Shown here in pieces: positions 53,278 through 62,812 of a stretch of 64,000 bases of DNA (within the stretch, counting starts at the first letter, position 1; every line of letters starts with the position of its first letter). The notes under the pieces were generated by a model. It had not been told where the DNA came from and searched no databases. It saw nothing but the letters and a program-made list of their open reading frames with translations. The position numbers and the translations under genes were made by a program. The stretch comes from Desulfolithobacter dissulfuricans (GTDB taxonomy: Bacteria > Desulfobacterota > Desulfobulbia > Desulfobulbales > Desulfobulbaceae). The DNA lies in contig NZ_AP024233.1 in NCBI RefSeq assembly GCF_025998535.1, positions 1,649,219-1,713,218 on the forward strand. Direction: 5' to 3'.

Positions 53278-54291
53278 CTATCTCCTCCCTTTGAGAAGCT
53301 CCCGGTAGGCATTGGTCAGCTCGATAAACCGGTCGTGATCGCCCCCCTTGTCCGGGTGGAGTTCATGGGCCTTTTTCCGGTACAGGGCGGTCAGGGCCTT
53401 TCTGTCCATGGTCGCCAGTTCCTTCCGGCTGATCCCGAAGACAGTGCTGGCTTCCCCCACGGACATGGATACCCGGCCTCCGGCGGGCCGGCGATGGCCG
53501 GAGCCGATGAACCGCCGGGAGAAATCGTCCCAGCTGTGACGACCGGGAAAACCGTAATCAAAATACATGACCACGTAGCGAACCAGGTAGGGGGCGAGCC
53601 TTGCGTGACGCTCAATGCCCAGCCAGAAATCCGCTTCCCTGTCCAGGCGGCAAACCTCATCGAGGAAGAAACGATCAAGCTGCTCCTCATCCAGGGCTTC
53701 GGGATGGCTACGGGAGACCGTGGTCCTGAAAAACCGCTGCAGGTTGAAGATGGTGAACACGTAGCGCTTATACTCGTGTGGTTTCAGGCTCTGTTCCTGT
53801 TCTATGAAATACTGCTCCAGTTCATCACGCGATTTGTCCAGCAGGACCCGAAACAGGGCCGGGGAGCGGTTGAGTTCCCGCTGATCGGTCTGGCCGAAGC
53901 GGAGAAAATGCTGCCTCCTCCGATCAAATTCATGGGTCTCCTGCACGGCCCGCCGCCGCAGTTCGCCGTTCATCGGTTTCCAGCGCCGATGACTCTGACG
54001 GTCCATGAAGGGGGTGATACGATCCCGGATATAGGGATCGAGAAAGATGAAGAACAATTTCTCCACTTCAAAGGGATCCGGCTCCAGGCCGCACCGGCGG
54101 AGGCGCTCGATGACCTCGGAATCGATGTAGTAGGAGGTTCCCCCGGGATAGACGATATAATCCCCGGGCGACGGACCGAGCTCCACCAGATCCCGGTGGA
54201 CCAGGCGCCCGTCCAGCTCACAGCTCTGGCGGATGGTGTAGTGGATCTGTCCGGCAACGAACCGGCGTGCGAGATACATGGGTGCTGACAT
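53278..54291 (-). CDS. J-domain protein with C-terminal J domain
   Basis: The 337-residue protein has a J domain at the extreme C-terminus: HPD at 312-314 in ELHPDKGGDHDRF, preceded by KALTALYRKKAHEL. The N-terminal 260 residues are acidic/arginine-rich, with no zinc finger or beta domains of classic DnaJ, and I do not recognise their family. It should recruit DnaK to an unknown client. It lies between the kinase cluster and the exporter genes, which suggests one operon. Reversed architecture is unusual but not unique. Confidence 0.85.
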   Translation of the reverse strand: MSAPMYLARRFVAGQIHYTIRQSCELDGRLVHRDLVELGPSPGDYIVYPGGTSYYIDSEVIERLRRCGLEPDPFEVEKLFFIFLDPYIRDRITPFMDRQSHRRWKPMNGELRRRAVQETHEFDRRRQHFLRFGQTDQRELNRSPALFRVLLDKSRDELEQYFIEQEQSLKPHEYKRYVFTIFNLQRFFRTTVSRSHPEALDEEQLDRFFLDEVCRLDREADFWLGIERHARLAPYLVRYVVMYFDYGFPGRHSWDDFSRRFIGSGHRRPAGGRVSMSVGEASTVFGISRKELATMDRKALTALYRKKAHELHPDKGGDHDRFIELTNAYRELLKGRR

Positions 54292-54314
54292 CTCCTTTTA
54301 TACCTGCAGAGATC

Positions 54315-56288
54315 TCAAACCCTGCCCCTTTCCACCTGCTGGAGAATATCCTTCACCATGTCGATGGAATAGGGCTTGACCAGGGTTCCCTTGAAATGAT
54401 AGGCCCCGGGATTGAGGATAACCTGGTCGGCGGAGTCGCCGCTGGCGGCAATCATGTTGGCGTCCGGATCAAGGCTGCGGATCTGGCTGGCCGCTTCCCG
54501 ACCGCCCATTCCGCCGGCGACGCGCAGGTCAAGGACCACCAGGTGGAACGGACTGTTTTCCTCCAGGGCCTGTTCGTAGAGACGGACGGCCTGTTCACCG
54601 TTCTCGGCCAACTCGACCGAGCAGCCCAGGTGGGAAAACATCTTGGAGCTGACAATGCGCATCATCTCGTCGTCGTCCATGATCAGGGCCCGTATGGTGT
54701 TATCATCCGGCGAACAGGTCTGGACCAGGTTCTGGCCGGAGGCCAGCGGAAAGTAGAGATGGACGGTGCATCCCCTGCCCGGCTCGGATTCGATACGGAC
54801 AAAACCGCCGTGTTTCTTGACAATGGCATGGACAATGGTCAGTCCCAGGCCCATGCCTTTCTGGACCCCCTTCTGCTTGGTGGAAAAATAGGGATCAAAG
54901 ACCCGGTCGAGCAGCTCCGGGTCGATTCCCGGGCCGTTATCAGTGATGGCCACATGGGTATAGGGTCCCTGGCGGAAAAGAAGCCCGGTTTTCTCCCCTT
55001 CCCGGCCACCATCCACACTGTCCATCCGGATGGTGATCTCGCCGTCATGTCCCACCGCTTCCAGGGCATTCTGGAGGATATTGGAAAAGACCAGAACGAT
55101 CTGGGCCGAATCCACATCCACGGGCTCCAGATCATCAGTAGCCTCAAACACGGTCCGCACATCGGTGCCCTGGACGGTGCGCTCCAGCACATCGGCCAGC
55201 AGGGCCCGTATGTCCACCTGGCTCCGGGATGGCAGATAATTGTCGGAAAAGGTCGTGAACTGCCGGATGAGAGCGGTGGTATGCTGCAGGGCCTTGTCCG
55301 CCTCCTTGAGGAGCTCCACCATTTTGGGACTTTCCTTGCAGCAGAGCAGGGCCATTTCCACGTTACCGTTGATTATGGCCAGCAGGTTGTTGAAGTCATG
55401 GGCAATGCCGCTGGCCATCATGGACATGGCATCCAGTTTCTGGATCCGCTGAAGTTCCCGCTCCAGCTGCTGCTGGCGCTCCTGGGCCAGCTTGCGCTCG
55501 GTGATATCACGGAAAATACCGATGATGAAGATCTGGTCCTCTTCGACCAGGGGGACGAGATTGACCGTCACCTGGCGGTCCAGGAGGTGCAGAGGGGTAT
55601 CATCGTCGTAGACAAGCGGCTGGAGATCATCTTTGTCCAGGGCCTCCAGCCAGTCCTCCATCCGCTTGCCTTCATCGGCGGACAGATATTCGGGGAACCG
55701 GCAGGTCAACACCCTGGCTTCTGGCTGACCAAGGATTTCCAGCATGGCCCGGTTGGCCATGAGCACCCGCCCGCTGCCATCGAGCTCCACCACCCCTTCG
55801 CTCATTCGATCAAGGATGATCTCGTTATGGCGCTTGGCCATCAGCAGTTCACGGGTCACCTCCCGGGCATGCAGGCCGTCCAGCCCCTTGACGTCGCGGT
55901 CGTGCCGCTCGCCCCGGTGGTATTGGGCCAGGGCGTCGAGAATGTACTGACGCATGATCGAGGCCGGTCCCTTGGCGATACAGACATCCGCCTCCAGTTC
56001 CTGGACATTCATGCCGTCTTCCAGGGCGATACCCGAGAGGACTACCAGGAATATATGTCTGTAGCGGGGAGTACTGCGAATGACGCGGCAGAGCTTGGCC
56101 CCGTCGATCTTGGGCATGACCAGGTCGGTGAAGATGATATCGGGTTTGAACTGCGGCACCATATCAAGGGCCAGCAGACCGTTATCAGCCGTACAGACCT
56201 CACAGCCTTCCTGCTCAAGGATGACGCTGAGAATTTTGAGTACAACAGGACTGTTATCAACTACTAGAACCTTGAGCTTTTTCATCAC
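54315..56288 (-). CDS. REC-PAS-histidine kinase-REC hybrid
   Basis: The 657-residue soluble kinase has a receiver domain (about 1-125, D55 in FTDLVMPKIDG), then a PAS domain (about 150-265). A histidine kinase core follows (SGIAHDFNNLLAII, DNGPGI, GMGLGL) and a C-terminal receiver (VVLDLRVAGGMGG, lysine in LVKPYS). The kinase is of the HisKA DFNN type common in Desulfobacterota. Its start overlaps the end of the receiver gene by 32 bases. It may signal to its own receivers or to the adjacent single receiver. Confidence 0.92.
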   Translation of the reverse strand: MMKKLKVLVVDNSPVVLKILSVILEQEGCEVCTADNGLLALDMVPQFKPDIIFTDLVMPKIDGAKLCRVIRSTPRYRHIFLVVLSGIALEDGMNVQELEADVCIAKGPASIMRQYILDALAQYHRGERHDRDVKGLDGLHAREVTRELLMAKRHNEIILDRMSEGVVELDGSGRVLMANRAMLEILGQPEARVLTCRFPEYLSADEGKRMEDWLEALDKDDLQPLVYDDDTPLHLLDRQVTVNLVPLVEEDQIFIIGIFRDITERKLAQERQQQLERELQRIQKLDAMSMMASGIAHDFNNLLAIINGNVEMALLCCKESPKMVELLKEADKALQHTTALIRQFTTFSDNYLPSRSQVDIRALLADVLERTVQGTDVRTVFEATDDLEPVDVDSAQIVLVFSNILQNALEAVGHDGEITIRMDSVDGGREGEKTGLLFRQGPYTHVAITDNGPGIDPELLDRVFDPYFSTKQKGVQKGMGLGLTIVHAIVKKHGGFVRIESEPGRGCTVHLYFPLASGQNLVQTCSPDDNTIRALIMDDDEMMRIVSSKMFSHLGCSVELAENGEQAVRLYEQALEENSPFHLVVLDLRVAGGMGGREAASQIRSLDPDANMIAASGDSADQVILNPGAYHFKGTLVKPYSIDMVKDILQQVERGRV

Positions 56289-56646
56289 CGAGAAGTTCCC
56301 TCACGGCAGTGACCATTTCCTGGACATCAAAAGGTTTGCAGAATACCCGATCGGCACCGAGTTCGGACGCTGCAGGCAGATAGGCTTCGGGCCCGATCCT
56401 GCCCCCTCCTGAAATGGCAATGATTTTCACACTGCTGTATTCTTTTTTCAGACTGCTGATGGTTTCCAATCCCTCCTGTTCGGGCATAATCAGGTCCGTA
56501 ATCACCAGATCGGCAGGATTTTCTCGCTGCATCTCCATGGCGATGCGCCCGTTTTCCGCAAGCATCACTTCGTAGCCGGCCCATTTAATGACGTGGCTGA
56601 GCAATTCTCGCATATGTTCATCATCATCTATAACCAGGATCCTCAT
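56257..56646 (-). CDS. Single-domain response regulator (CheY-like)
   Basis: The 129-residue receiver has D51 as phospho-acceptor (VITDLIMPEQEG), an acidic pocket VIDDDE and the lysine in FCKPFD. No output domain follows, so it should relay phosphate or act by protein contacts. The start overlaps the upstream kinase by four bases (ATGA), and its end overlaps the next kinase, so it is translated together with both. Confidence 0.95.
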   Translation of the reverse strand: MRILVIDDDEHMRELLSHVIKWAGYEVMLAENGRIAMEMQRENPADLVITDLIMPEQEGLETISSLKKEYSSVKIIAISGGGRIGPEAYLPAASELGADRVFCKPFDVQEMVTAVRELLGDEKAQGSSS

Positions 56647-58304
56647 TCCTTTCTCCGACTGTTTACTGTTTTGCGGATGGTCTGGGCAAGAAGACGCATA
56701 TCAAGCGGTTTCATCAAAAAGGTGCTGATGCCGGCGTTGCGGGCCTCGTCCGGGGTCACGGCCTCGCTGAAGCCGGAACAGAGGATTATCGGCATCTCCG
56801 GCTGCAGCTTGTGGATTTCCCGGGCAAGATGCAACCCGGTCATGCGCGGCATAGTCTGATCGGTGATCACCAGGTCGATGCGCTCCCCCTCGGTCCGCAC
56901 GTACTCGAGGGCCCGTTCAGGCGAAGTGGCCGGCAGAACGGTGTAGCCAAGATATTGAAGCATTCTCGTACGCATGGCAACGATCTCCTCCTCGTCGTCG
57001 ACAAAGAGGATGGTTTCCTTACCCAGTGGCAGGGCGACAACCACATCGTCCTGGGCCTCGGACTCCTCCGCCGCGCAGGGGATAAATACGGTAAACTCGG
57101 AACCCTTGCCCTCCCGGGAGCGGACATCGATGATGCCGTCGTGGCTGGTGACGATTCCGTGGATCACGGCCAACCCCATGCCGGTCCCCTCGCCCACCTC
57201 CCTGGTGGTGAAAAAGGGGTCAAAAATACGTTCAAGAAGGTCGGCCGGGATCCCGTGACCGTTATCCTTGACCTGAAGCATCAGGTACCTGTCCGGCCGC
57301 AGGTCAGGGTAGCGTTGCAGCTCATCGGGGCCGGCATCCACATTGCGCAGGGTTATCTCCAGCCGACCCTCTTCATGGTCGATGGCCTGGGCAGCGTTGG
57401 TGCACAGGTTCATGAACACCTGATGGATCTGGGTAAGATCGGCATGGATACGGCAGACATCGGGATCGATATCGGCCTTGATCTCGATGGTGGCCGGCAG
57501 GGAGGAACGCAGCAGCTTGATAGCCTCCTTGATGGCCGGGACGATGCTGACATTCTTGCGCCTGGAGGCAGACTGGCGGCTAAAGGCCAGAATCTGGCTG
57601 ACCAGATCCTTGGCCCGGTTGGCGGCCTTCTTGATGGCCTGCAGATGCTGGGTTATCTCCGGCAGGGTGAGCGTGGGGTCGCCGTCGTTGTTCTTTCCCG
57701 GCAGACGATAGAGCAACAGATCAGTGTTACCGAGAATAGCCCCGAGGATATTGTTGAAATCGTGGGCTATACCACCGGCAAGGGTGGCGATGGCCTCCAT
57801 CTTCTGGGCCTGGATCAGCTGCTTTTCCAGGGTCCGCTGCAGAGTGATATCCTTGGCGGTGTAGGCATAACCGAGGAGTTGCCCATCTTCGACGATCGGG
57901 GCGCAGTTGACATGGAAGGTCCGGCCCAGGTACCGGTGCTCCACTTCCTGTTCCTGCATGTCGCCACTGGTACTGCTTTCCGGGACCGGACAGATGCGGC
58001 AGGTTTCCTTACTGCCGGCAAAGAGCTCGTAACAGTATTTGCCTTCAAGGGGTTTGCCGCCGCCGAGCAGTTTTTTGGCCGCGGCATTGCCCTTCCTCAC
58101 CTTCAGGTCCGGGCTCAGGATGATAACAGGATCCTTGATGGCATCGAATGTCCGCTGCCATTCCCGTTCCGTCTGGCGCAGAGCGCGGAGGGTCTGGCGG
58201 TGGCTTTCGGTCTCCCGCTCCAGTTCCCGGCTGGCTCGCTGCGGGGCAGCGGTGATGTCTGGGTTCGATGTCTGATGTATACTTTTCTTTTTCTTCCCAA
58301 ACAT
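56643..58304 (-). CDS. PAS-histidine kinase-REC hybrid
   Basis: From ATG 58304 the 553-residue protein has a coiled coil, a PAS domain (about 45-165) with C-R-I-C-P-V, a kinase core (GGIAHDFNNILGAI, DNGHGIP, GMGLAV) and a receiver (VITDQTMPRMTG, LMKPLD). The cysteine cluster in the PAS region could bind metal or respond to redox, but this is speculation. An in-frame ATG at 58328 would add eight residues. It is first in the kinase-receiver-kinase series. Confidence 0.92.
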   Translation of the reverse strand: MFGKKKKSIHQTSNPDITAAPQRASRELERETESHRQTLRALRQTEREWQRTFDAIKDPVIILSPDLKVRKGNAAAKKLLGGGKPLEGKYCYELFAGSKETCRICPVPESSTSGDMQEQEVEHRYLGRTFHVNCAPIVEDGQLLGYAYTAKDITLQRTLEKQLIQAQKMEAIATLAGGIAHDFNNILGAILGNTDLLLYRLPGKNNDGDPTLTLPEITQHLQAIKKAANRAKDLVSQILAFSRQSASRRKNVSIVPAIKEAIKLLRSSLPATIEIKADIDPDVCRIHADLTQIHQVFMNLCTNAAQAIDHEEGRLEITLRNVDAGPDELQRYPDLRPDRYLMLQVKDNGHGIPADLLERIFDPFFTTREVGEGTGMGLAVIHGIVTSHDGIIDVRSREGKGSEFTVFIPCAAEESEAQDDVVVALPLGKETILFVDDEEEIVAMRTRMLQYLGYTVLPATSPERALEYVRTEGERIDLVITDQTMPRMTGLHLAREIHKLQPEMPIILCSGFSEAVTPDEARNAGISTFLMKPLDMRLLAQTIRKTVNSRRKE

Positions 58305-58495
58305 GAATGCTCTCGTTTTAAAAAACATTAACCGCCAAGGTTGAAGCGGGGTCAGGCGGCGACCTTTCCCCCGGGATACCGATGCGTTGCTGTTCCCCTG
58401 CGGCCTCGCCGCCCGGGAAATGAAAGGGGTTCTGCTCTGCCCGCCAGCCGGTCCAATTGCCCGGACTCGCCGGACAGGGGCGGCTCCACTGGCCC

Positions 58496-60856
58496 CTACA
58501 GCCGGTCCTCGGTTGCAGATTCCCAGGGATGCCGAAACACGGTTTCACGGAAAAAACGGATCAGACCTTCCCTCCGCCCGACGATACGGATCTGCTCCGG
58601 AATCAAATTTGATATTTTATTCCGCATAATTGACATTTTATATTCTATATGGGTGGCGAACCTGTTGTCCAGGTACCAGGTATAAAAAAGTCCAAAAAGC
58701 AGACCCGGCGGAGTAAATCCCTCGTCGCTGTTCACCAGGCGGGAATAGCATCTGGATCTTCTGGTAGAGGGCTGCATCCGGGCCAGACGGAGGAAGGTAT
58801 CCAGTTCGTCACAGGAGAAAAAGCTTTGCAGGTGATGCTGTTCGCGGACCGTGAGCCGAAAGATGCGCCCAACCTTCTCCCCGTCCAGCAGCACATCCTC
58901 CATCTCTTTCTTCTCCGCGTAATTGCCCAGCAGAGACTGGCCAAGGGCGAGAAGAAAAGCCATCTCGAATCGCTCCAGGCTCTCGGTCATGTCGCAGCGG
59001 ATCTTGATCCGGCGATCGCGGGGATCGTAGAACGAGAACACATTATCCCATTTCTGGCTCCGGTGCCAGCAGTCCCGATCCACCAGGGAAATCCCCTGCA
59101 CGTACTCCAGGTGCTCCAGGAGAATATCGGGATGGTTCCAGATGATCTCGGAAATCCGCTCAAGGAGCCACTGCCGTTCGGTGGCCGGCATGCCCTCGTT
59201 GAACCGGGAGTTCTGGGATATCTGTTCGGTGCTGAGATACTGGAGAAACACCCGCACCTGTTCATACCGCTCACAGGGAACCTGGTAGTCCTTGCGGATC
59301 ACCGGCTTGAGTCCCGTGGGCCCGTTCAGGGTCAGGGGGCGGCCATGGTCCGGCAGGTAGCCACTGATCTTGAGTCCCCACAGGGTCTGTACAGCCCGGG
59401 CCAGGGCATCGGGGTCATGCTGGACCACCCGGCGCTGGTTGAGCAGCTCGCGGGAAAAAATGGAGGCCTCGATGACCTCGAACCCCATTTCCCGGAGCCG
59501 GAACCGGTCCAGGTAGATGGGCTCCTTGGACTCCAGGGCATAACTCTGAAGGACAGAGCCGGGAATATCGCGCAGATTCAGGGCCAGGACATGGGAGAAA
59601 AGGCCATTCACCCCACCGGGGATATTGCGATGATAGGCCTGGATGAGGTCCGAGACATGAAACTTGCGATGGGGCGCGTCACGGGCCACATCGGTCTCGC
59701 CCTTCTGGACCCAGATGTTGGCCACCAGCAGTTTCATGGCCCGGGTATTGTCACGGACGGCCTCGGGCAGGCCGGATACCTGCATGATGGGGATGATGGA
59801 GGTATAGAGGCTGCCGGGAGCAAAGATGATGATATCGGCCTCCCGGATCTGCTGCAGCACCTCGGTGGGCAGAAAGGGCTGCCGGGCGAACTCGACCAGG
59901 ACCCGGTCCACCGGATAGCCACGCTGGGCGCGGGAGGACTTGTCCTCCGAGGTCACCCGCACTCCGTTGGCATACTGGACCTGGAGCCGGGCATTGGTGG
60001 TGGTGCAGGGCAGGACGCTGTACTTGCCGGCCCCCATGTTCACCGCCAGCTCCCCCAGCCCCTTGATCATGGCGGTCCGGACAATGCGGTGGCCGGCCAC
60101 CAGATCCGTGATGGAAAGGGTGGGATCGAGCTGGAGAAAAACCGAGCTGGCCAGCAGCAGGTTACCCAGGCACTGGGGCCGCTTGAGAGACGGGTAGAGC
60201 CGCTGGTCGGTAAAGAGCTGTTCGGTGAGGATGGTAAGCAGTCCGCGGAGCTCGTCCGGAAGGATATCGAGCCGGGCATCGGTGTCCTCGAGGAGCCGGG
60301 CTGCGGAACCGGGCATGGAGATGAACCGGTAGTTGAATATCGCGTGCAGTTCCCGGGCCACCTCCTCGGCGTGCAGCCGGTCCAGGTTGTAGCGCTGCTG
60401 CAGGCACTGGCGTCGGATGGAGGAAAGCAGCACATGGCGGATATCCCCCAGGGCCACCAGCGGCAGATCCTTGAGCAGTTCCCCGGTGGAGCCGCCGTCA
60501 TCGGTGACACAGACAATGGAGTGCAGGTCCGGAAAGACCTCCTTGAGACCGGTGAAAGGACGGTCACGCCAGGCCGGTCGCCGGGAATCACCGCCGATGA
60601 TATTGGACAACCCGGTCCCGCCGCCAAAGACCACGACCTTGACCTCATCGGTATTGACCGAGGAGAAGGTCTGCACCAGGCGCCGCAGGCGGCGGCCCAG
60701 GTCCGAGGCCAGGAAATCCGGGACCCCGGACAGGGACAGGTCGATGATTTTTTCCGCCAGATTATCGTGCAGCAGGAAATCGAGCACAGGAACCGCCTGG
60801 GTGGTCAACTCCTGCAGTTCCTGGCTCAGGATATGATGCGGCTCGATTCTGGGCAT
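58496..60856 (-). CDS. CofD/YvcK-like protein with long C-terminal extension
   Basis: The 786-residue protein has a CofD-superfamily core (about 70-430): VVVFGGGTGLSNIIGG, VCVTDDGGSTGELL, LGDIRHVLLS and the PGSLYTSIIP loop. It resembles YvcK/GluE, required for growth on gluconeogenic carbon and for cell shape in Bacillus, where it binds UDP-sugars. YvcK is about 320-450 residues, so about 350 residues here are extra and unrecognised; they lack membrane helices. The start follows mdh by 11 bases, which supports a link to central carbon metabolism. Confidence 0.85.
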   Translation of the reverse strand: MPRIEPHHILSQELQELTTQAVPVLDFLLHDNLAEKIIDLSLSGVPDFLASDLGRRLRRLVQTFSSVNTDEVKVVVFGGGTGLSNIIGGDSRRPAWRDRPFTGLKEVFPDLHSIVCVTDDGGSTGELLKDLPLVALGDIRHVLLSSIRRQCLQQRYNLDRLHAEEVARELHAIFNYRFISMPGSAARLLEDTDARLDILPDELRGLLTILTEQLFTDQRLYPSLKRPQCLGNLLLASSVFLQLDPTLSITDLVAGHRIVRTAMIKGLGELAVNMGAGKYSVLPCTTTNARLQVQYANGVRVTSEDKSSRAQRGYPVDRVLVEFARQPFLPTEVLQQIREADIIIFAPGSLYTSIIPIMQVSGLPEAVRDNTRAMKLLVANIWVQKGETDVARDAPHRKFHVSDLIQAYHRNIPGGVNGLFSHVLALNLRDIPGSVLQSYALESKEPIYLDRFRLREMGFEVIEASIFSRELLNQRRVVQHDPDALARAVQTLWGLKISGYLPDHGRPLTLNGPTGLKPVIRKDYQVPCERYEQVRVFLQYLSTEQISQNSRFNEGMPATERQWLLERISEIIWNHPDILLEHLEYVQGISLVDRDCWHRSQKWDNVFSFYDPRDRRIKIRCDMTESLERFEMAFLLALGQSLLGNYAEKKEMEDVLLDGEKVGRIFRLTVREQHHLQSFFSCDELDTFLRLARMQPSTRRSRCYSRLVNSDEGFTPPGLLFGLFYTWYLDNRFATHIEYKMSIMRNKISNLIPEQIRIVGRREGLIRFFRETVFRHPWESATEDRL

Positions 60857-60867
60857 GGAGTCCGGGA

Positions 60868-61794
60868 TTACAGTCCGGTTGCGGCCATCTGCCGGGAAAC
60901 CGCTTCCACGGAATCCTTGAGGGCGTTCTTTTCTTCTTCGGTGAGCTCAAATTCGATGATACGCTCGACCCCGTTGGCCCCGAGGACCACCGGTACGCCG
61001 AGGAAATATCCGGAGATGCCGAACTCCCCTTCCAGGTAGGCGGCACAGGGCATGACCCGCCGACTGTCGCAGAGCACGGCCTCGGCCATCTCGATGGCGG
61101 CCAGACCAGGGGTGTAGAAGGCGCTGCCGGTCTTGAGATGGTTGACGATCTCGATGCCGCCCATCTGGGTCCGCTTGACAATGGCGGCGATCTCCTCCTC
61201 GGAGAGCAGGTCGGTAATCGGCACTCCGGCCACGTTGGCCAGCCGGACCAGCGGCAGCATGTTGTCACCATGGATACCCATGACCATGGCCGAGACATCC
61301 TGGGGCGCTACCCCGATGGCATCGGCAAGAAAGGTCCGGTAGCGGGCCGAATCCAGGACCCCGGCCATACCGACGATCCGGTGCTTGGGCAGGCCCGAGA
61401 CCTTGAAGGCGGTATGGACCATGGCGTCGATGGGATTGGTGACCACGATCATGAAGCAGTCGGGCGAGTGTTTGACCGCCTCCTCGGCGCAGGCCTTGAC
61501 AATGGCCACGTTCTTGGCCAGCAGGTCGTCACGGGACATGCCAGGTTTGCGGGCCAGGCCGGCGGTGATGATGACCACGTCGGAGTTCGCGGTGTCGGCG
61601 TAATCATTGGTGCCGGTTACGGAACCGGCAAAGCCGTCCAGGGGACCGGACTGCCAGAGATCCAGGGCCTTACCCTGGGGAATGCCCTCCATGACATCCA
61701 AAAGGACGATGTTGCCGAGTTTGCGGGCCAGGGCCCAGTGGGCCGCGGTGGCACCGACATTTCCGGCGCCGATGATGGTGATTTTTTTCTGCAT
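60868..61794 (-). CDS. mdh: Malate dehydrogenase
   Basis: Mdh interconverts malate and oxaloacetate with NAD. The 308-residue protein has ITIIGAGNVGAT (NAD motif), an active-site RDDLLAKN, VTNPID and the GIHGDNMLPL histidine. Its wording is of the LDH-like MDH class, about 310 residues. ATG 61794 is chosen because AGGAGG lies seven bases upstream; an in-frame ATG at 61815 would add seven residues. The CofD/YvcK-like gene follows. Confidence 0.95.
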   Translation of the reverse strand: MQKKITIIGAGNVGATAAHWALARKLGNIVLLDVMEGIPQGKALDLWQSGPLDGFAGSVTGTNDYADTANSDVVIITAGLARKPGMSRDDLLAKNVAIVKACAEEAVKHSPDCFMIVVTNPIDAMVHTAFKVSGLPKHRIVGMAGVLDSARYRTFLADAIGVAPQDVSAMVMGIHGDNMLPLVRLANVAGVPITDLLSEEEIAAIVKRTQMGGIEIVNHLKTGSAFYTPGLAAIEMAEAVLCDSRRVMPCAAYLEGEFGISGYFLGVPVVLGANGVERIIEFELTEEEKNALKDSVEAVSRQMAATGL

Positions 61795-61921
61795 GTTTTC
61801 CTCCTGAACCGGCATGGCCGATGGTTGGATATGGGTTGTCAGGTTGTCAACGTAAATTCTGGTGTAGCTGGAAAAGAATCAGACTGCGAAGGTTCGGGGC
61901 ATCGGCACCTCCGGCTCCATC

Positions 61922-62685
61922 CTACGCCCCTTCCCCGCGGAGCAGCGCTTCCACCCGCTCGGCATCCCGGGGGTATCGACCTCGATGGAGTCGTGCTCGG
62001 TGAGCACCACCCGAATGGTATAGCCGTATTCCAGGGCTCGGAGCTGTTCGAGTTTCTCGAACCGTTCCCATTCACCCTCGGGCAGGCCGACAAAAGTCAG
62101 CAAAAAGCCCTTGCGGTAGGCATAGAAGCCCAGGTGCTTGTAATAGGTGGGTTGCCGGGGTTCTTCGGGGTTGCGCTGAAACGGGATCGGCGAACGGGAA
62201 AAGTAGAGCGCGTTGCCGTGGCAGTCAAAAACCGTTTTCACGTGGTTGGGATCGGAGATCTCTTCCGGACGGATGATCTTGTATATCAGGGTGGCCATGG
62301 GCAGGGCCGGATCCTCGAGAAGGGGGCTCGCCACCTGATGGACCACTTCGGCCGGAAACAGGGGCTGATCGCCCTGAATATTCACCACCACGTCCTGTTC
62401 CGGGATATCAAGCAGCTCGGCCGCCTCGGCCAGCCGGTCGGTACCCGAAGCGTGATCGCTGCGGGTGAGCACCACCTCGCCGCCGAAATCCCTGACCTTC
62501 GCGGCGATCCGTTCGTCATCGGTGGCCACCACGACCCGGGAGAGCATCTCCACCTGCCAGGCCCGTTCCACCACGTGCTGAATCATCGGTTTTCCGGCAA
62601 TGAGCGCCAGCGGCTTCCCCTCGAAACGATTGGACTGGTAGCGGGCCGGAATAATGGCCACCACTCCTGGCTGTTCTTCTTTCAT
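61922..62685 (-). pseudogene. kdsB: 3-deoxy-manno-octulosonate cytidylyltransferase, one frame break at the C-terminus
   Basis: KdsB makes CMP-Kdo for LPS inner-core assembly. From ATG 62685 the product has AIIPARYQSNRFEGKPL, VVATDDERI, LTRSDHASGTDRLAEA, NIQGDQP and EHDSIEVDTP. Then the frame breaks in the C/G run 61966-61973; one added base restores DAERVEALLRGEGA and stops at 61922. The repaired protein is about 254 residues, normal for the family. All catalytic motifs are upstream of the break, so function may persist even if it is real. An assembly indel is more likely. Confidence 0.88.
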
Positions 62686-62812
62686 CTCCTGTCCTGCCTG
62701 CACGCCATCCACCCTCTCTGGCCGGACGGCTGGTAATGATTGACACTCCCTTCCTGATGGTCTTGTAACATGATATATTGCACAACAAGAAATAGCAATA
62801 TAACATGACTGT

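Noticed and set aside
54267-56267. Long plus-strand frame opposite the kinase
   Set aside because: Shadow of the REC-PAS-kinase gene, which has complete domains on the other strand.
58329-58495. Small gene between the kinase and CofD-like genes
   Set aside because: No ribosome site or conserved segment; it is treated as a short spacer.
58649-61039. Long plus-strand frame opposite the CofD-like gene
   Set aside because: Shadow frame without recognisable motifs; the minus strand gives complete families.
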